From the NCBI GenBank assembly GCA_934747335.1, contig CAKVGS010000017.1, positions 1 through 40,089 of the forward strand: a stretch of DNA of 40,089 nt. Direction: 5' to 3'. Position numbers and translations under genes: made by a program. This stretch comes from an uncultured Candidatus Melainabacteria bacterium (GTDB lineage Bacteria > Cyanobacteriota > Vampirovibrionia > Gastranaerophilales > Gastranaerophilaceae). Below are positions 8,998 through 16,936 of this stretch, in pieces (position 1 is the stretch's first letter; every line of letters starts with the position of its first letter). Under the pieces are notes generated by a model, which was not told where the DNA came from, did not search any database, and worked only from the letters and a program-made list of their open reading frames with translations.

Positions 8998-10526
8998 ATC
9001 TGTTTAACCTTGATTTTACTAAACTCAATGTTTTTTATACAAAACCCTTCACCTTTAGCATAAGTATAAAGTTGGATTTCTAATGTCTTAAAAGTTGCAG
9101 AAGGTAATTTGTATATTGAGTTAAGCTCTTTTAGTGGGAAATAAGTATTATCCCAATGTCCGACATCATAATACAAAGCATTTTTCATTGTTTTTGTTTT
9201 AATCTGCTTTACTTTTGGTGCTTTAAATGTATCATAGTTTTTGATATATCTTATCCAAAAATCACTCGAATAAGTCATATCAATTGTTACTCTCGGTGGG
9301 AAATACAAAATCTTTAAAGTGTTATCAACACCTAAGTTTAGAGGGGTACATTTATAGAAACTACGGATAAATTCACCATTAAAAGTATCGGTTTTGTATT
9401 CTTCATAAATATTACCGTTTTCACCACCCGAATAAAGTGTATTATTGATAATACAAAAACAAGTAACATCAGGACATTTGCGCTTAACCCATTCTTTATG
9501 AATATAGTCAAATATCATTATCGTTTTGACTTCCGGCTCGGTAGTCGGTATCAAAAACCAAATCTCGTTTCTGTCAGACAAAACTATTGATAAAGAGCGA
9601 ATTTCATTTACTCTTGCAGGGTCAATAAAACAAAGTTCTTCTTGGATATCAAGTGCAATATTATCGCCCAATGTTTTATCACCTGTAACAACTTGATTAA
9701 AAGAAAATACACCTTTTTTAGTATCGTCATAGAAATAAAGTTCTGTACCATGAAAAACCAATGCGTTATAACTTGCACAACCCCCGGGGCTTTCGTCAGA
9801 CTGTGTATAAGGATATTCGCCCGACAAAAGAATAGAGCTGTTTTTAAAGAATATTGCCAAACTTCCTAAATATGGAATAATCGCCGTAATATTTTTTACG
9901 TATTCAATGAAACCCGAAGATGTTGAAATCTGCGCATCAGAAGTGTGAAAATCATATATGTTTTCTTGAACAGAATACCAAAGAATGTTACTGCTAAAAA
10001 TCCAAAGTCTGTTATCATAATTAACAAGTCCTAAGCCTTTTACAAGTCTATCTTCTTTATCAAGAAGCTTCATTTCTTTGATTTCTTCTGTTGCACCGAT
10101 TTCAATACTCAAAAGGTTTTCACCATTAGAAAACACAAATAAATCCGACCAACCTTGTGCAATATCCAATCCGCAAGAATTTCCTGTTAAAGACAAATCT
10201 GAAACTTTTATAGTAATTGTATTTGCAACGGTATCATACAAATAGATTTTACCGACTGTTGAATTTTCAGTATGCACGAAAAAGTAAGTAGTATTTTTCT
10301 GTACACTTTCAAAAATATTTATTACACGTTCATCTTTTGGAATTAAATCGCAAACAGAAATATTACCTTTTGCGGTTCTAATTCCAACACCACTATTAAT
10401 GCCGGTATTAAATAATTCTACATTCTGTAAGTCTGATGCAGAAATTAATTCACTTGCAAAAGTCGCATTAATACGTCTAATTCCGCCAAATCGATTACAT
10501 TTTAATGATGAAATTTTTGTTACCAT
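8994..10526 (-). CDS. Tail nozzle / stabilisation-like protein (P22 gp10-like position)
   Basis: The product is 510 residues. It opens MVTKISSLKCNRFGGIRRIN and a segment about marking 'FNTGINSGVGIRTAKGN', which is how podovirus tail hub/nozzle proteins start (a gene 10 or T7 gp12 type beta-propeller). The body is a long series of beta strands with repeated F/Y-x-x-NG and W/L-x-I motifs (LFVFSNGENLLSIEIG; LYFYDDTKKGVFSFN; TLYSGGENGNIYEEY), consistent with propeller blades. It follows the adaptor gene apart from the inserted plus-strand cargo. The ATG at 10526 has only a weak AGAAAG site. The assignment rests on strand pattern and operon order. Confidence 0.65.
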   Translation of the reverse strand: MVTKISSLKCNRFGGIRRINATFASELISASDLQNVELFNTGINSGVGIRTAKGNISVCDLIPKDERVINIFESVQKNTTYFFVHTENSTVGKIYLYDTVANTITIKVSDLSLTGNSCGLDIAQGWSDLFVFSNGENLLSIEIGATEEIKEMKLLDKEDRLVKGLGLVNYDNRLWIFSSNILWYSVQENIYDFHTSDAQISTSSGFIEYVKNITAIIPYLGSLAIFFKNSSILLSGEYPYTQSDESPGGCASYNALVFHGTELYFYDDTKKGVFSFNQVVTGDKTLGDNIALDIQEELCFIDPARVNEIRSLSIVLSDRNEIWFLIPTTEPEVKTIMIFDYIHKEWVKRKCPDVTCFCIINNTLYSGGENGNIYEEYKTDTFNGEFIRSFYKCTPLNLGVDNTLKILYFPPRVTIDMTYSSDFWIRYIKNYDTFKAPKVKQIKTKTMKNALYYDVGHWDNTYFPLKELNSIYKLPSATFKTLEIQLYTYAKGEGFCIKNIEFSKIKVKQI

Positions 10527-10618
10527 GACCGCTTTCTAAATAAAGGACTTGTATTTGATAAAAATGTTTGTAATAATAAAAGAAGATTGAGGTATTTTTA
10601 AATACTAGGTCTGTCTTA

Positions 10619-10642
10619 GGCGGGGAATCCTCGCCATTTTTT
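10619..10642 (+). terminator. Plus-strand intrinsic terminator just left of the Abi promoter
   Basis: GGCGGGG / CCTCGCC (7 bp, one G-U pair) closes an AAT loop and is followed, after one A, by six T residues. It has the same layout as the hairpin at 3637-3659. It sits 14 nt before the promoter at 10656, so it would shield the RNA/Abi unit from plus-strand read-through. Confidence 0.65.
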
Positions 10643-10655
10643 ATAAATTAAAGGA

Positions 10656-10683
10656 TTGATTTTTTATAAATATAAGTTATAAT
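10656..10683 (+). promoter_or_regulatory. Promoter for the small RNA and Abi gene
   Basis: TTGATT at 10656-10661 and a perfect TATAAT at 10678-10683 are separated by 16 bp. Transcription should start at about 10690, right at the structured RNA. The position between two terminators makes it the obvious promoter of the cargo unit. Confidence 0.65.
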
Positions 10684-10689
10684 ATTAGT

Positions 10690-10741
10690 ATTAGAGCAGC
10701 CCAAGCCTCTTAACAATGCTTAAATGGGGGCTGCCTTTTTT
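10690..10741 (+). ncRNA. Short structured RNA with its own terminator, upstream of the Abi gene
   Basis: Downstream of the promoter, GCAGCCC (10696-10702) pairs with GGGCTGC (10728-10734). An inner AAGC (10703-10706) pairs with GCTT (10718-10721) around an 11-nt loop containing CTTAACAAT. Six T residues follow (10736-10741). The transcript would be about 50 nt and end before the Abi coding sequence. Abi_2/AbiF genes are known to be preceded by a conserved small RNA (the abiF RNA motif, by my recollection), and AbiF-type HEPN nucleases have been described with noncoding RNA antitoxins. The hairpin could instead be an attenuator for the Abi gene. I could not run a covariance search. Confidence 0.6.
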
Positions 10742-10763
10742 GTATTATGAGAGATTTATTATT

Positions 10764-11687
10764 GTGAAATTTGAAAAACAAGCTCTAACAGCAGAAGAAC
10801 AGTTATCATTATTAATTAAAAGAGGCTTAACCGTAAGTGATAAAACCTCTGCTATAAGCATTTTAAAACGCTTAGGATATTACCGACTATCTGCTTATAT
10901 GAGAAATTTTCAAACAGGGAATGAACATAACTTTATAACAGGTGTCGATTTTCAAGATATTATAGAATTGTATAATTTTGATAAAGAATTGCGCTTATTG
11001 TGTTTTGATGCAATTCAAAGTATTGAATTAGCATATAGAACTGCTATCACAAATGTTTTATGCAAAGAATTTGGTTCTCATTGGTTTTTAAATGAAGATT
11101 CATTTCGAGATAATAATGATTTAGTAAATTGTGAAGCATTAATACTTAAAGAAATTAAAAAGAAAAATAATGAATATGCAGAAACATTTATTTCGAAATA
11201 TTATGAAAAATATGATGAACCAAACTATCCACCTTTTTGGGCAATAGTAGAAACTTTTACAATCGGGTCATTAAATCGTCTTTATCAAATGTTACATATA
11301 GATAATAAAAGAAAAATTATTAACTATTTAGGTTTTACTTTTGATAAGAAATTTATGATTACTGCTAACTGGTTATATTCGCTTTGTGTTGTAAGAAATA
11401 TTTGCGCACATCATTCAAGATTGTTTAATCGAGTTTTTAGAATATCTCCTACAAAACAAGCTTTAATTGAAGAATTGAATATTGATACAAGAAATACTTT
11501 TTACTATCTTGCAATGATTATTAACTATTATCTTAAAACATTCGCAAATGATGCCAACTTTGAAAATGATTTAAGAAAGTTATTTGCCAAATATCCAACA
11601 ATTGATAAAACAAAAATGGGTTTTCCTATTGATTGGACTGGATTTACAATTACACAGATAAAAAAACAAAAATCTAAGGTTGAATAA
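10764..11687 (+). CDS. Abi_2/AbiF-family HEPN protein (abortive infection / RNA-guarded toxin type)
   Basis: The product is 307 residues from the GTG at 10764. The frame is open from 10716, but that stretch is the hairpin RNA and the family normally begins near KFEKQALTAEEQLSLLIKRG. GYYRLSAYMRNF (39-50) is the family's characteristic 'Y-Y-R-L-S-x-Y' block. RNICAHH at residues 211-217 is an R-x4-H HEPN motif, the usual RNase active site of this superfamily. Known members abort phage growth or act as toxins. It is the only plus-strand gene inside the minus-strand late operon, and its stop directly abuts the stop of the adaptor gene with no spacer. Its own promoter and RNA (10656-10741) suggest expression in the lysogen. 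The late operon must read antisense through it. Confidence 0.88.
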   Translation: MKFEKQALTAEEQLSLLIKRGLTVSDKTSAISILKRLGYYRLSAYMRNFQTGNEHNFITGVDFQDIIELYNFDKELRLLCFDAIQSIELAYRTAITNVLCKEFGSHWFLNEDSFRDNNDLVNCEALILKEIKKKNNEYAETFISKYYEKYDEPNYPPFWAIVETFTIGSLNRLYQMLHIDNKRKIINYLGFTFDKKFMITANWLYSLCVVRNICAHHSRLFNRVFRISPTKQALIEELNIDTRNTFYYLAMIINYYLKTFANDANFENDLRKLFAKYPTIDKTKMGFPIDWTGFTITQIKKQKSKVE

Positions 11688-12356
11688 TTACCAAAACACT
11701 TTTCTTTCTTTTTTCAATCCCGATGTGTAATCTAATAAAATCTTGTATGCTCTCTCATATTGTTCTTTGTACCCCGAGTAGTTTTCATCTGTTTCGGATG
11801 CGATTGCATAAAGCATTGATTTTGTTATCAGCGCATTTTTAAAAATGTTTTCGTATTTTTCGGGAATATTAATCGCATCATCATTGTTTTTCAAAGAAAA
11901 AATTGCTGTACCAAAATCATCTTCACCAATCGCAAGAGTTAGGTATTCAATAGTTACGATATAGCTTTCGTCGGGAATCGGATAAAGATAGATATTTTCA
12001 TTTGAAACAAAAAATCCGGTTGGTTTACCGGATTTTTCTTCAAGTGTTTCATAATTATCAAGATATTCTAAATAACTGTTTCCGTTTCTAATTGAATAAA
12101 CTTGTTTGTTGGAAACGGTTTTCTTTAAAATATTCCCGTTTGGAGTTGCGTATTCATTAATACCTTCTCTTGTAGTAATAATATGAGTTTTTATTCTAAA
12201 AGGGAACGGATAAGAACACCAAATTTCAGACAAAGCTTTGTTAATTGATGATTTTAATGCGCTTTCCATTTCATCAACGCTTTCGGCATCACCGTCATAC
12301 ATAGACCAAGCTTGCCCTGCAACGTCATTGTATATTTCAAGAAAAGTTAATGTCAT
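11688..12356 (-). CDS. Head-to-tail adaptor protein (gp4 / tail tubular A type)
   Basis: The product is 222 residues. It starts TFLEIYNDVAGQAW, then a helical N terminus with ALSEIWCSYPFPF. The middle reads SGKPTGFFVSNENIYLYPIP, a block typical of podovirus adaptor proteins (P22 gp4/T7 gp11 type), where a beta segment follows 'P-x-x-F/Y ... l-x-l-x-P-x-P'. The C-terminal half is helical. It forms the ring between portal and tail nozzle. It overlaps the upstream gene by ATGA. The family placement is moderate to good. Confidence 0.7.
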   Translation of the reverse strand: MTLTFLEIYNDVAGQAWSMYDGDAESVDEMESALKSSINKALSEIWCSYPFPFRIKTHIITTREGINEYATPNGNILKKTVSNKQVYSIRNGNSYLEYLDNYETLEEKSGKPTGFFVSNENIYLYPIPDESYIVTIEYLTLAIGEDDFGTAIFSLKNNDDAINIPEKYENIFKNALITKSMLYAIASETDENYSGYKEQYERAYKILLDYTSGLKKERKVFW

Positions 12357-12586
12357 TCAGTTTTATCCTGTTTTTTATTTTCTTTTACTTTTGTCTGTGA
12401 AGTTTTTGTTTTTTCTTCAACAACTACTAATTCTTGTACCGATTTCTTGTCTTTTGGCTTCTTTGCTTCCGGCACTTTTCCTTTAAGGACTTTGTAATTT
12501 CCTCTATCCTCATTAACAATTCGAATTGCTTCATTATCGGGCAAAGAAAAAATATGACCCGTTGGAATAAATTTTATTTCAATCAT
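12353..12586 (-). CDS. Small acidic/Lys-rich phage structural protein
   Basis: The product is 77 residues. The N-terminal half (MIEIKFIPTGHIFSLPDNEA) is a short beta domain; the C-terminal half is a Lys/Glu/Thr-rich, probably disordered tail. It lies between the decoration-like protein and the adaptor, and its stop overlaps the adaptor start (ATGA). The position suggests a head-completion or connector accessory role, but no family was recognised. The ribosome binding site is GGAGCAAAAA before the ATG at 12586. Confidence 0.6.
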   Translation of the reverse strand: MIEIKFIPTGHIFSLPDNEAIRIVNEDRGNYKVLKGKVPEAKKPKDKKSVQELVVVEEKTKTSQTKVKENKKQDKTE

Positions 12587-12595
12587 TTTTTGCTC

Positions 12596-12979
12596 CTAAC
12601 CAAGACTTGCTTTCTTACCAATTGCATAAATAGTTCCTGTAAATTCTGAACCAAAGTCAATATTTATATCGCCATTATTATCAACAAATCTTGAAGGGTC
12701 TTGTATTTGAAAAATTGTAGTTGCTGATTTTGCAACTGAAATTGACAAATCACCAAGCATTGAATTTGGGAAACTTTCACCTTTTTTGAATGTAACAGTT
12801 GAATCAGATGATGCAGTATTACTGATAAGAATAAACAGAGTGTTATTCATACAAGCCATAGCTTTTTTGAGTACAATTCCGTTTGCAATAGTTACGGACT
12901 TTGCCGTAACTGTTTTTAATCCGATAGATTCTGTTCTATCCATTATTGGGGTTTGTATATTTATTTCATCTCTTGCCAT
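12596..12979 (-). CDS. Head decoration-like protein
   Basis: The product is 127 residues, almost all beta strands (KTVTAKSVTIANGIVLKKA; NTLFILISNTASSDSTVTFK; FTGTIYAIGKK). It lies 17 nt downstream of the capsid gene. Small all-beta proteins in this place are commonly capsid decoration or stabilising proteins. The binding site GAAAGGTG precedes the ATG at 12979. No specific family was recognised; the role is inferred from position and predicted fold. Confidence 0.6.
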   Translation of the reverse strand: MARDEINIQTPIMDRTESIGLKTVTAKSVTIANGIVLKKAMACMNNTLFILISNTASSDSTVTFKKGESFPNSMLGDLSISVAKSATTIFQIQDPSRFVDNNGDINIDFGSEFTGTIYAIGKKASLG

Positions 12980-12996
12980 TATTCACCTTTCTAAAA

Positions 12997-13914
12997 TTAA
13001 GCAACTTCTCTTGTTGATAACATCAAAGGAGCTGTGATTTTAACTGTGCCTAAGTAATCTGCTCTAGGTGCGCCGACACCGTATAAACCATAACCTTTGT
13101 ATCGGGTATTAAAATTCTTTTCCGGCATATAGTTTTTCATATTCAGATTTTTAGAAATACCACCGGCTAAAGTTTTTCCTTTGATACCAAATAAAGGATA
13201 ATAGGTTATTGAACCATCACTTTCTGTTACAGAAGCTACGTTGTTTGAAACAACAATTTCCCAACCCGAAAGTTTACCGATATATCCTTTTGCCATTTTT
13301 TGATGACCTGATTCAACATATCGCAAATCTTCAAGTTTACCCAAATAGAATTGATATTCAGGTGGAACAATTGCAACCATTTGCCCGTCAATCCAATTTG
13401 TATGACCTTTTCTATCGCCACGCTTAAATTCAGCTTGCATATAAGCTAGAATTTCTTTTGCATAATCGGCATCAAGTTTTATTGAAGAATTGCTTGAACC
13501 TGATAAATAATGACCTGCTCGGGTATAAAGATTTCCGTATGCAACATCAATTGCAGATGCAAATTGTTTAATCGCATCAGAAGAATATTCTTTTGCAAGG
13601 TCAACTTTTTGTTTCAAATCGGGAGCATTGTCAATTCGTTGTTTATCAACTTCATTGACTTCAAAGTGAAATGCTTTACCTTTATCAATTTTAACTTTTG
13701 CGGTCGTAGTCGTTGTAAGTTCGGCATCACTCAAATCACCACCTGTATAATCAAACAAATTAACCATTGCAGGCATAGTAACATCAACTTCGATACCTGT
13801 TTTTACTTTGTCTTTCAATTCGGTATGCGCAAGTTGTCCGATAACCATTTCATTGTAAATATACTTGTTATAAGCCTTTGTAAAGGTGGTTATCATTAAT
13901 TGTTCATCAGACAT
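12997..13914 (-). CDS. Major capsid protein, HK97 fold
   Basis: The product is 305 residues. It follows the scaffold gene directly. Features of HK97-fold coat proteins of podoviruses can be seen: an N-terminal arm, a Thr-rich E-loop region (ELTTTTTAKVKIDKGKAFHF), the long spine helix in the residue 90-125 region, the P-domain with MVAIVPPEYQFYLGKLEDL, and a C-terminal block GWEIVVSNNV that is typical of the A-domain strand. The ATG at 13914 has GGAG 9 nt upstream. It makes the icosahedral shell. The call is supported by both features and gene order. Confidence 0.85.
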   Translation of the reverse strand: MSDEQLMITTFTKAYNKYIYNEMVIGQLAHTELKDKVKTGIEVDVTMPAMVNLFDYTGGDLSDAELTTTTTAKVKIDKGKAFHFEVNEVDKQRIDNAPDLKQKVDLAKEYSSDAIKQFASAIDVAYGNLYTRAGHYLSGSSNSSIKLDADYAKEILAYMQAEFKRGDRKGHTNWIDGQMVAIVPPEYQFYLGKLEDLRYVESGHQKMAKGYIGKLSGWEIVVSNNVASVTESDGSITYYPLFGIKGKTLAGGISKNLNMKNYMPEKNFNTRYKGYGLYGVGAPRADYLGTVKITAPLMLSTREVA

Positions 13915-13930
13915 ATATTATTTCTCCTAT

Positions 13931-14851
13931 CTAAATTAAGGCTTCAATAGCTTTGTCCAACTCTTCAGGAGTATAATCCTCATATTTTTTATTTACTAAA
14001 TTTTGAGAATTATTATTAGGACTTAGCTTTTTTAAAATGTTTTTGTCTTTTTCGTTTTCGGAATTGAGTTTTTGTTCTTCCTCAAATTCTTTACGAAAAT
14101 AATCTTTGAGTTTTTGCAAATGCTGTACTAATTGTGAGGTTTCAAACGCATCACCTTTAACAGCTAAAGCATCTTTGAAGAAATCTACAAACTCGGGAAT
14201 TTTAAACCAATCGGGATAATCATTAATTGATTTACTTACAAAATTTTGCGCTTCCTGTCTGTATTGTTCATATTTTTCAAGATTAAGTTTTTCTTGAACT
14301 TGGGTTTTATATCTTTCTGCAAAAATTGTTGCTCGTTTAACAACATCAACTCCAAATTCTTCCTCTATACGTGCAAGCAACTCGGGATTAGGGTTTTGTG
14401 CATAGAGAGCCAACATTCCTTGGATACGCTCCGGCTCTGCTACTGTGTACAAATATTTTTCATATTCTCTAGCTTGTGCCTTTGCAACTTCTCTCACAAG
14501 TCGCATATCATCTGTGTCTTGATAGCCTTCGGATTGTGCTTGTTCTAATTGTCGGTTCTGTAAATTTCTTGCAAAATTAACCTGTCTTTCAAGTTCTGCT
14601 TTTTCTTTTTCCCAATCAGATTTTTGAGCAACTAAAGGTACAATTTCGTTGTATGATTTTAGCAAATTACTAACATCAACACTCCCGTCCTCTTTCAAAA
14701 ATTCACTCGGGCAGTCAATTTCTTCTTTTGTTTCAGTTTCTTTAGTTTCAGAATCTTCCACTTGTTCATCAGGATTTTCTTCAACTGCAGAATCTTCATT
14801 ATCAAAAATTTCTTGGATTTGTGAATCTAAATCGTTTTCATTATCTAACAT
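13931..14851 (-). CDS. Scaffolding protein
   Basis: The product is 306 residues, highly acidic at the N terminus (residues 1-45 dominated by Asp and Glu) and helical and charged throughout, with Gln/Lys/Glu-rich segments (RNLQNRQLEQAQSEGYQDTD) and a basic C terminus (LVNKKYEDYTPEELDKAIEA). This composition, with the place directly upstream of the capsid gene, is what scaffolding proteins show. It would guide procapsid assembly and leave before DNA packaging. The ATG at 14851 has AAAAGGAAT upstream. Confidence 0.8.
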   Translation of the reverse strand: MLDNENDLDSQIQEIFDNEDSAVEENPDEQVEDSETKETETKEEIDCPSEFLKEDGSVDVSNLLKSYNEIVPLVAQKSDWEKEKAELERQVNFARNLQNRQLEQAQSEGYQDTDDMRLVREVAKAQAREYEKYLYTVAEPERIQGMLALYAQNPNPELLARIEEEFGVDVVKRATIFAERYKTQVQEKLNLEKYEQYRQEAQNFVSKSINDYPDWFKIPEFVDFFKDALAVKGDAFETSQLVQHLQKLKDYFRKEFEEEQKLNSENEKDKNILKKLSPNNNSQNLVNKKYEDYTPEELDKAIEALI

Positions 14852-14854
14852 ATA

Positions 14855-15055
14855 TTAATTCCTTTTCTTTGCATTAACAAAATCACTTTTCCATTTATCA
14901 GTATCAGCTATAACTTTCAACATTCCTTGAAGAATTAAAGGATTAATTTCGCTATTTGAAAGTTTTAAAATGTTTTCAAGCTGATAAGATTTAATCTTGG
15001 AATAATCTTCCGTAGAAATTAAATCGTTCTTTTCCGTTAAAATATCTTTATTCAT
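14855..15055 (-). CDS. Small phage protein between portal and scaffold
   Basis: The product is 66 residues from the ATG at 15055. An earlier in-frame start at 15115 lies deep within the portal gene and is unlikely. The sequence is helical and charged (MNKDILTEKNDLISTEDYSK, ending KWKSDFVNAKKRN). It overlaps the portal stop by 8 nt and ends 3 nt before the scaffold start, so it is firmly in the operon. No family was recognised. Confidence 0.6.
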   Translation of the reverse strand: MNKDILTEKNDLISTEDYSKIKSYQLENILKLSNSEINPLILQGMLKVIADTDKWKSDFVNAKKRN

Positions 15056-16934
15056 AAATCTGCATTTTACTTTCAGCACTACCTCTAGGAATTTCAACAG
15101 GTTCAGGAGTAGCATTCTTTTGATTTGATTTTTCAGTTTCAGTTTTCTGTATCATTTCTTGAATAGCAGGATTTTGTAGCAAAACTTGTTGAACTTCCAT
15201 TGGGATTTCTTTCATTGGCTGTAAAAATCTTTCGGGATTTTCAACACCTTTTTGCTCCATATACCAAACAAAAATAGATTGAATATTCAAAGGAATGTGA
15301 TTAGAAAATCTTTCTACCGCAAGAATTACCATATCCGCAAAACTAAATTTTTCGGTCATAGTATTTCTATCCGAATAAGTATAACGATATTCTCCTTGTC
15401 TAATTTCATCCGTAACTACAACATTCTCGGGATTATTATCTTTATTCAAGAAAATATTTTCTGAACCAAATTTAAAATTTGCACAAAGTTTTGCAACCTT
15501 TTTGATTGTTGGAATAATAAAATACTGATTTATTACATCCAAAACCATTGATAGCCTTGTAGTTTGCCCCTGTGTTTTTACATTAATTTCAGTTGCCGTT
15601 CTGTTACCCGATTCTTCTGCCCCCATCATATTAGGGAATATGCCAGATATCTCACTCATAAGGTCAGATAAAAAACTAATGTCATTAACAAAAATATTGC
15701 TCTGAAAACTCATCGGCTGAATACTACTTGAAGTATAAAGTTGAGGGTCATAAGTAATTATCTTTCCGGGATATAGTTCAACATCATCATCGTCAAAAAA
15801 ATCTTTAGGACACAAAAGAGGTGGATTTTCTGTCAAAGCCTGCATATCAACAGTTTTATTCAGTAAGTTTTCTTGAACATGTGCCAAGTCCATTATTGAA
15901 TACAACGGACTTATCCCACGTTTAGTGTCGGGGTCTTGTAAAAATGTTCCAAATATAAACGGATTAATAACAAAAATATTTTTCTCAAATCTTACAAGAT
16001 ACTTACCGCCCACAACAACAGCGTGCCAATTCTTTAAAACTTCACCGCTAGGTAGTGTGAAATCACCCCAATGTTCCAAAACTTCAATAGTAGAACCGTT
16101 TTTGTGTTTATTAATCAACGCTTCTTTCGATTGGTCGACCAAATCCGATGTATCGGGTGATTTTGAAATCATATTTCTTAAATCTCTTGCAACATCTGCA
16201 GAAATTTCATAACACTCATTATTGATTATATCGTTAGGAGTGCGCCAACTTCTATTGATTTTTGGGCAATTATCAAAGTCGGTTGATTGTGTAACATCAA
16301 ATACAAAATCTGCCGGATTAATGGGGACGATAAAAGGGTTGTCATATACAGTACGCTCATCAATATAGAAATTTTGTCCTTTCGCCTTAGCTTCCATAAT
16401 TTTAGGAAGATTTTTTACATCATTTTTAAACAACACCTCAAAAAAGTTAATAGGTCTTCGGTATTCCTCTTTTTTAGTGCGCCAAGTACAAAAAGCAAGT
16501 AATTCACCATACAAAAGAGAATTATCAATAACCAAATCACAAATTTGAGAATAATCCATTTTTTCAAGAATATCTACAAGCATTGCTTTTTGCTTATTAG
16601 AATTGTTATCCGATTCCAAGGATTCACCCGAAACATCAAACATTGAATTTATGCCCGAGTAAGTGTTTTTCCAAATAAAAGCTTTGAAAGTCTGATAAAA
16701 CATGAAAAGCTTACACATCTTAACTTTAGCTTTCCATTTTTTGTTTTTGTTATTTTCTTTTGATAAATCTTTTTTGAAGAATACTTCTGCTATTAGTTCG
16801 TTAGCCTTAGTTAAATTACTCTGTCTTGCTTCATTGTATGTATTAAAATCGCTGACAATTCTTTTTGCAATCTCGTCTTTTTGTTCTTCTGAAAGTTTTT
16901 TAGGCTTTTTAAGTTTATCAACAATATATTCCAT
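15048..16934 (-). CDS. Portal protein
   Basis: The product is 628 residues and would form the dodecameric vertex through which DNA enters and leaves. Typical portal segments can be seen: GELLAFCTWRTKKEEYRR (wing), VLEHWGDFTLPSGEVLKNWH, and GISPLYSIMDLAHVQENLLN followed by LTENPPLLCPKDFF, then a helical stem/crown with GNRTATEINVKTQGQTTRLS (GNRTATEI corresponds to the conserved 'E-x-x-R-x-T-A-T-E' type region). The C terminus is Gln/Glu-rich. It starts 3 nt after the small terminase gene. The size fits podovirus portals (600-750). Confidence 0.88.
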   Translation of the reverse strand: MEYIVDKLKKPKKLSEEQKDEIAKRIVSDFNTYNEARQSNLTKANELIAEVFFKKDLSKENNKNKKWKAKVKMCKLFMFYQTFKAFIWKNTYSGINSMFDVSGESLESDNNSNKQKAMLVDILEKMDYSQICDLVIDNSLLYGELLAFCTWRTKKEEYRRPINFFEVLFKNDVKNLPKIMEAKAKGQNFYIDERTVYDNPFIVPINPADFVFDVTQSTDFDNCPKINRSWRTPNDIINNECYEISADVARDLRNMISKSPDTSDLVDQSKEALINKHKNGSTIEVLEHWGDFTLPSGEVLKNWHAVVVGGKYLVRFEKNIFVINPFIFGTFLQDPDTKRGISPLYSIMDLAHVQENLLNKTVDMQALTENPPLLCPKDFFDDDDVELYPGKIITYDPQLYTSSSIQPMSFQSNIFVNDISFLSDLMSEISGIFPNMMGAEESGNRTATEINVKTQGQTTRLSMVLDVINQYFIIPTIKKVAKLCANFKFGSENIFLNKDNNPENVVVTDEIRQGEYRYTYSDRNTMTEKFSFADMVILAVERFSNHIPLNIQSIFVWYMEQKGVENPERFLQPMKEIPMEVQQVLLQNPAIQEMIQKTETEKSNQKNATPEPVEIPRGSAESKMQIYE

Positions 16935-16936
16935 AA

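Noticed and set aside
10697..10763. Abi gene start at the ATG at 10716
   Set aside because: That ATG lies in the hairpin RNA before its terminator; the family alignment begins near the GTG at 10764.
13510..13899. 129-codon plus-strand frame opposite the capsid gene
   Set aside because: Phe/Cys/Ile-rich composition typical of a reverse-strand shadow; the capsid frame explains the DNA.
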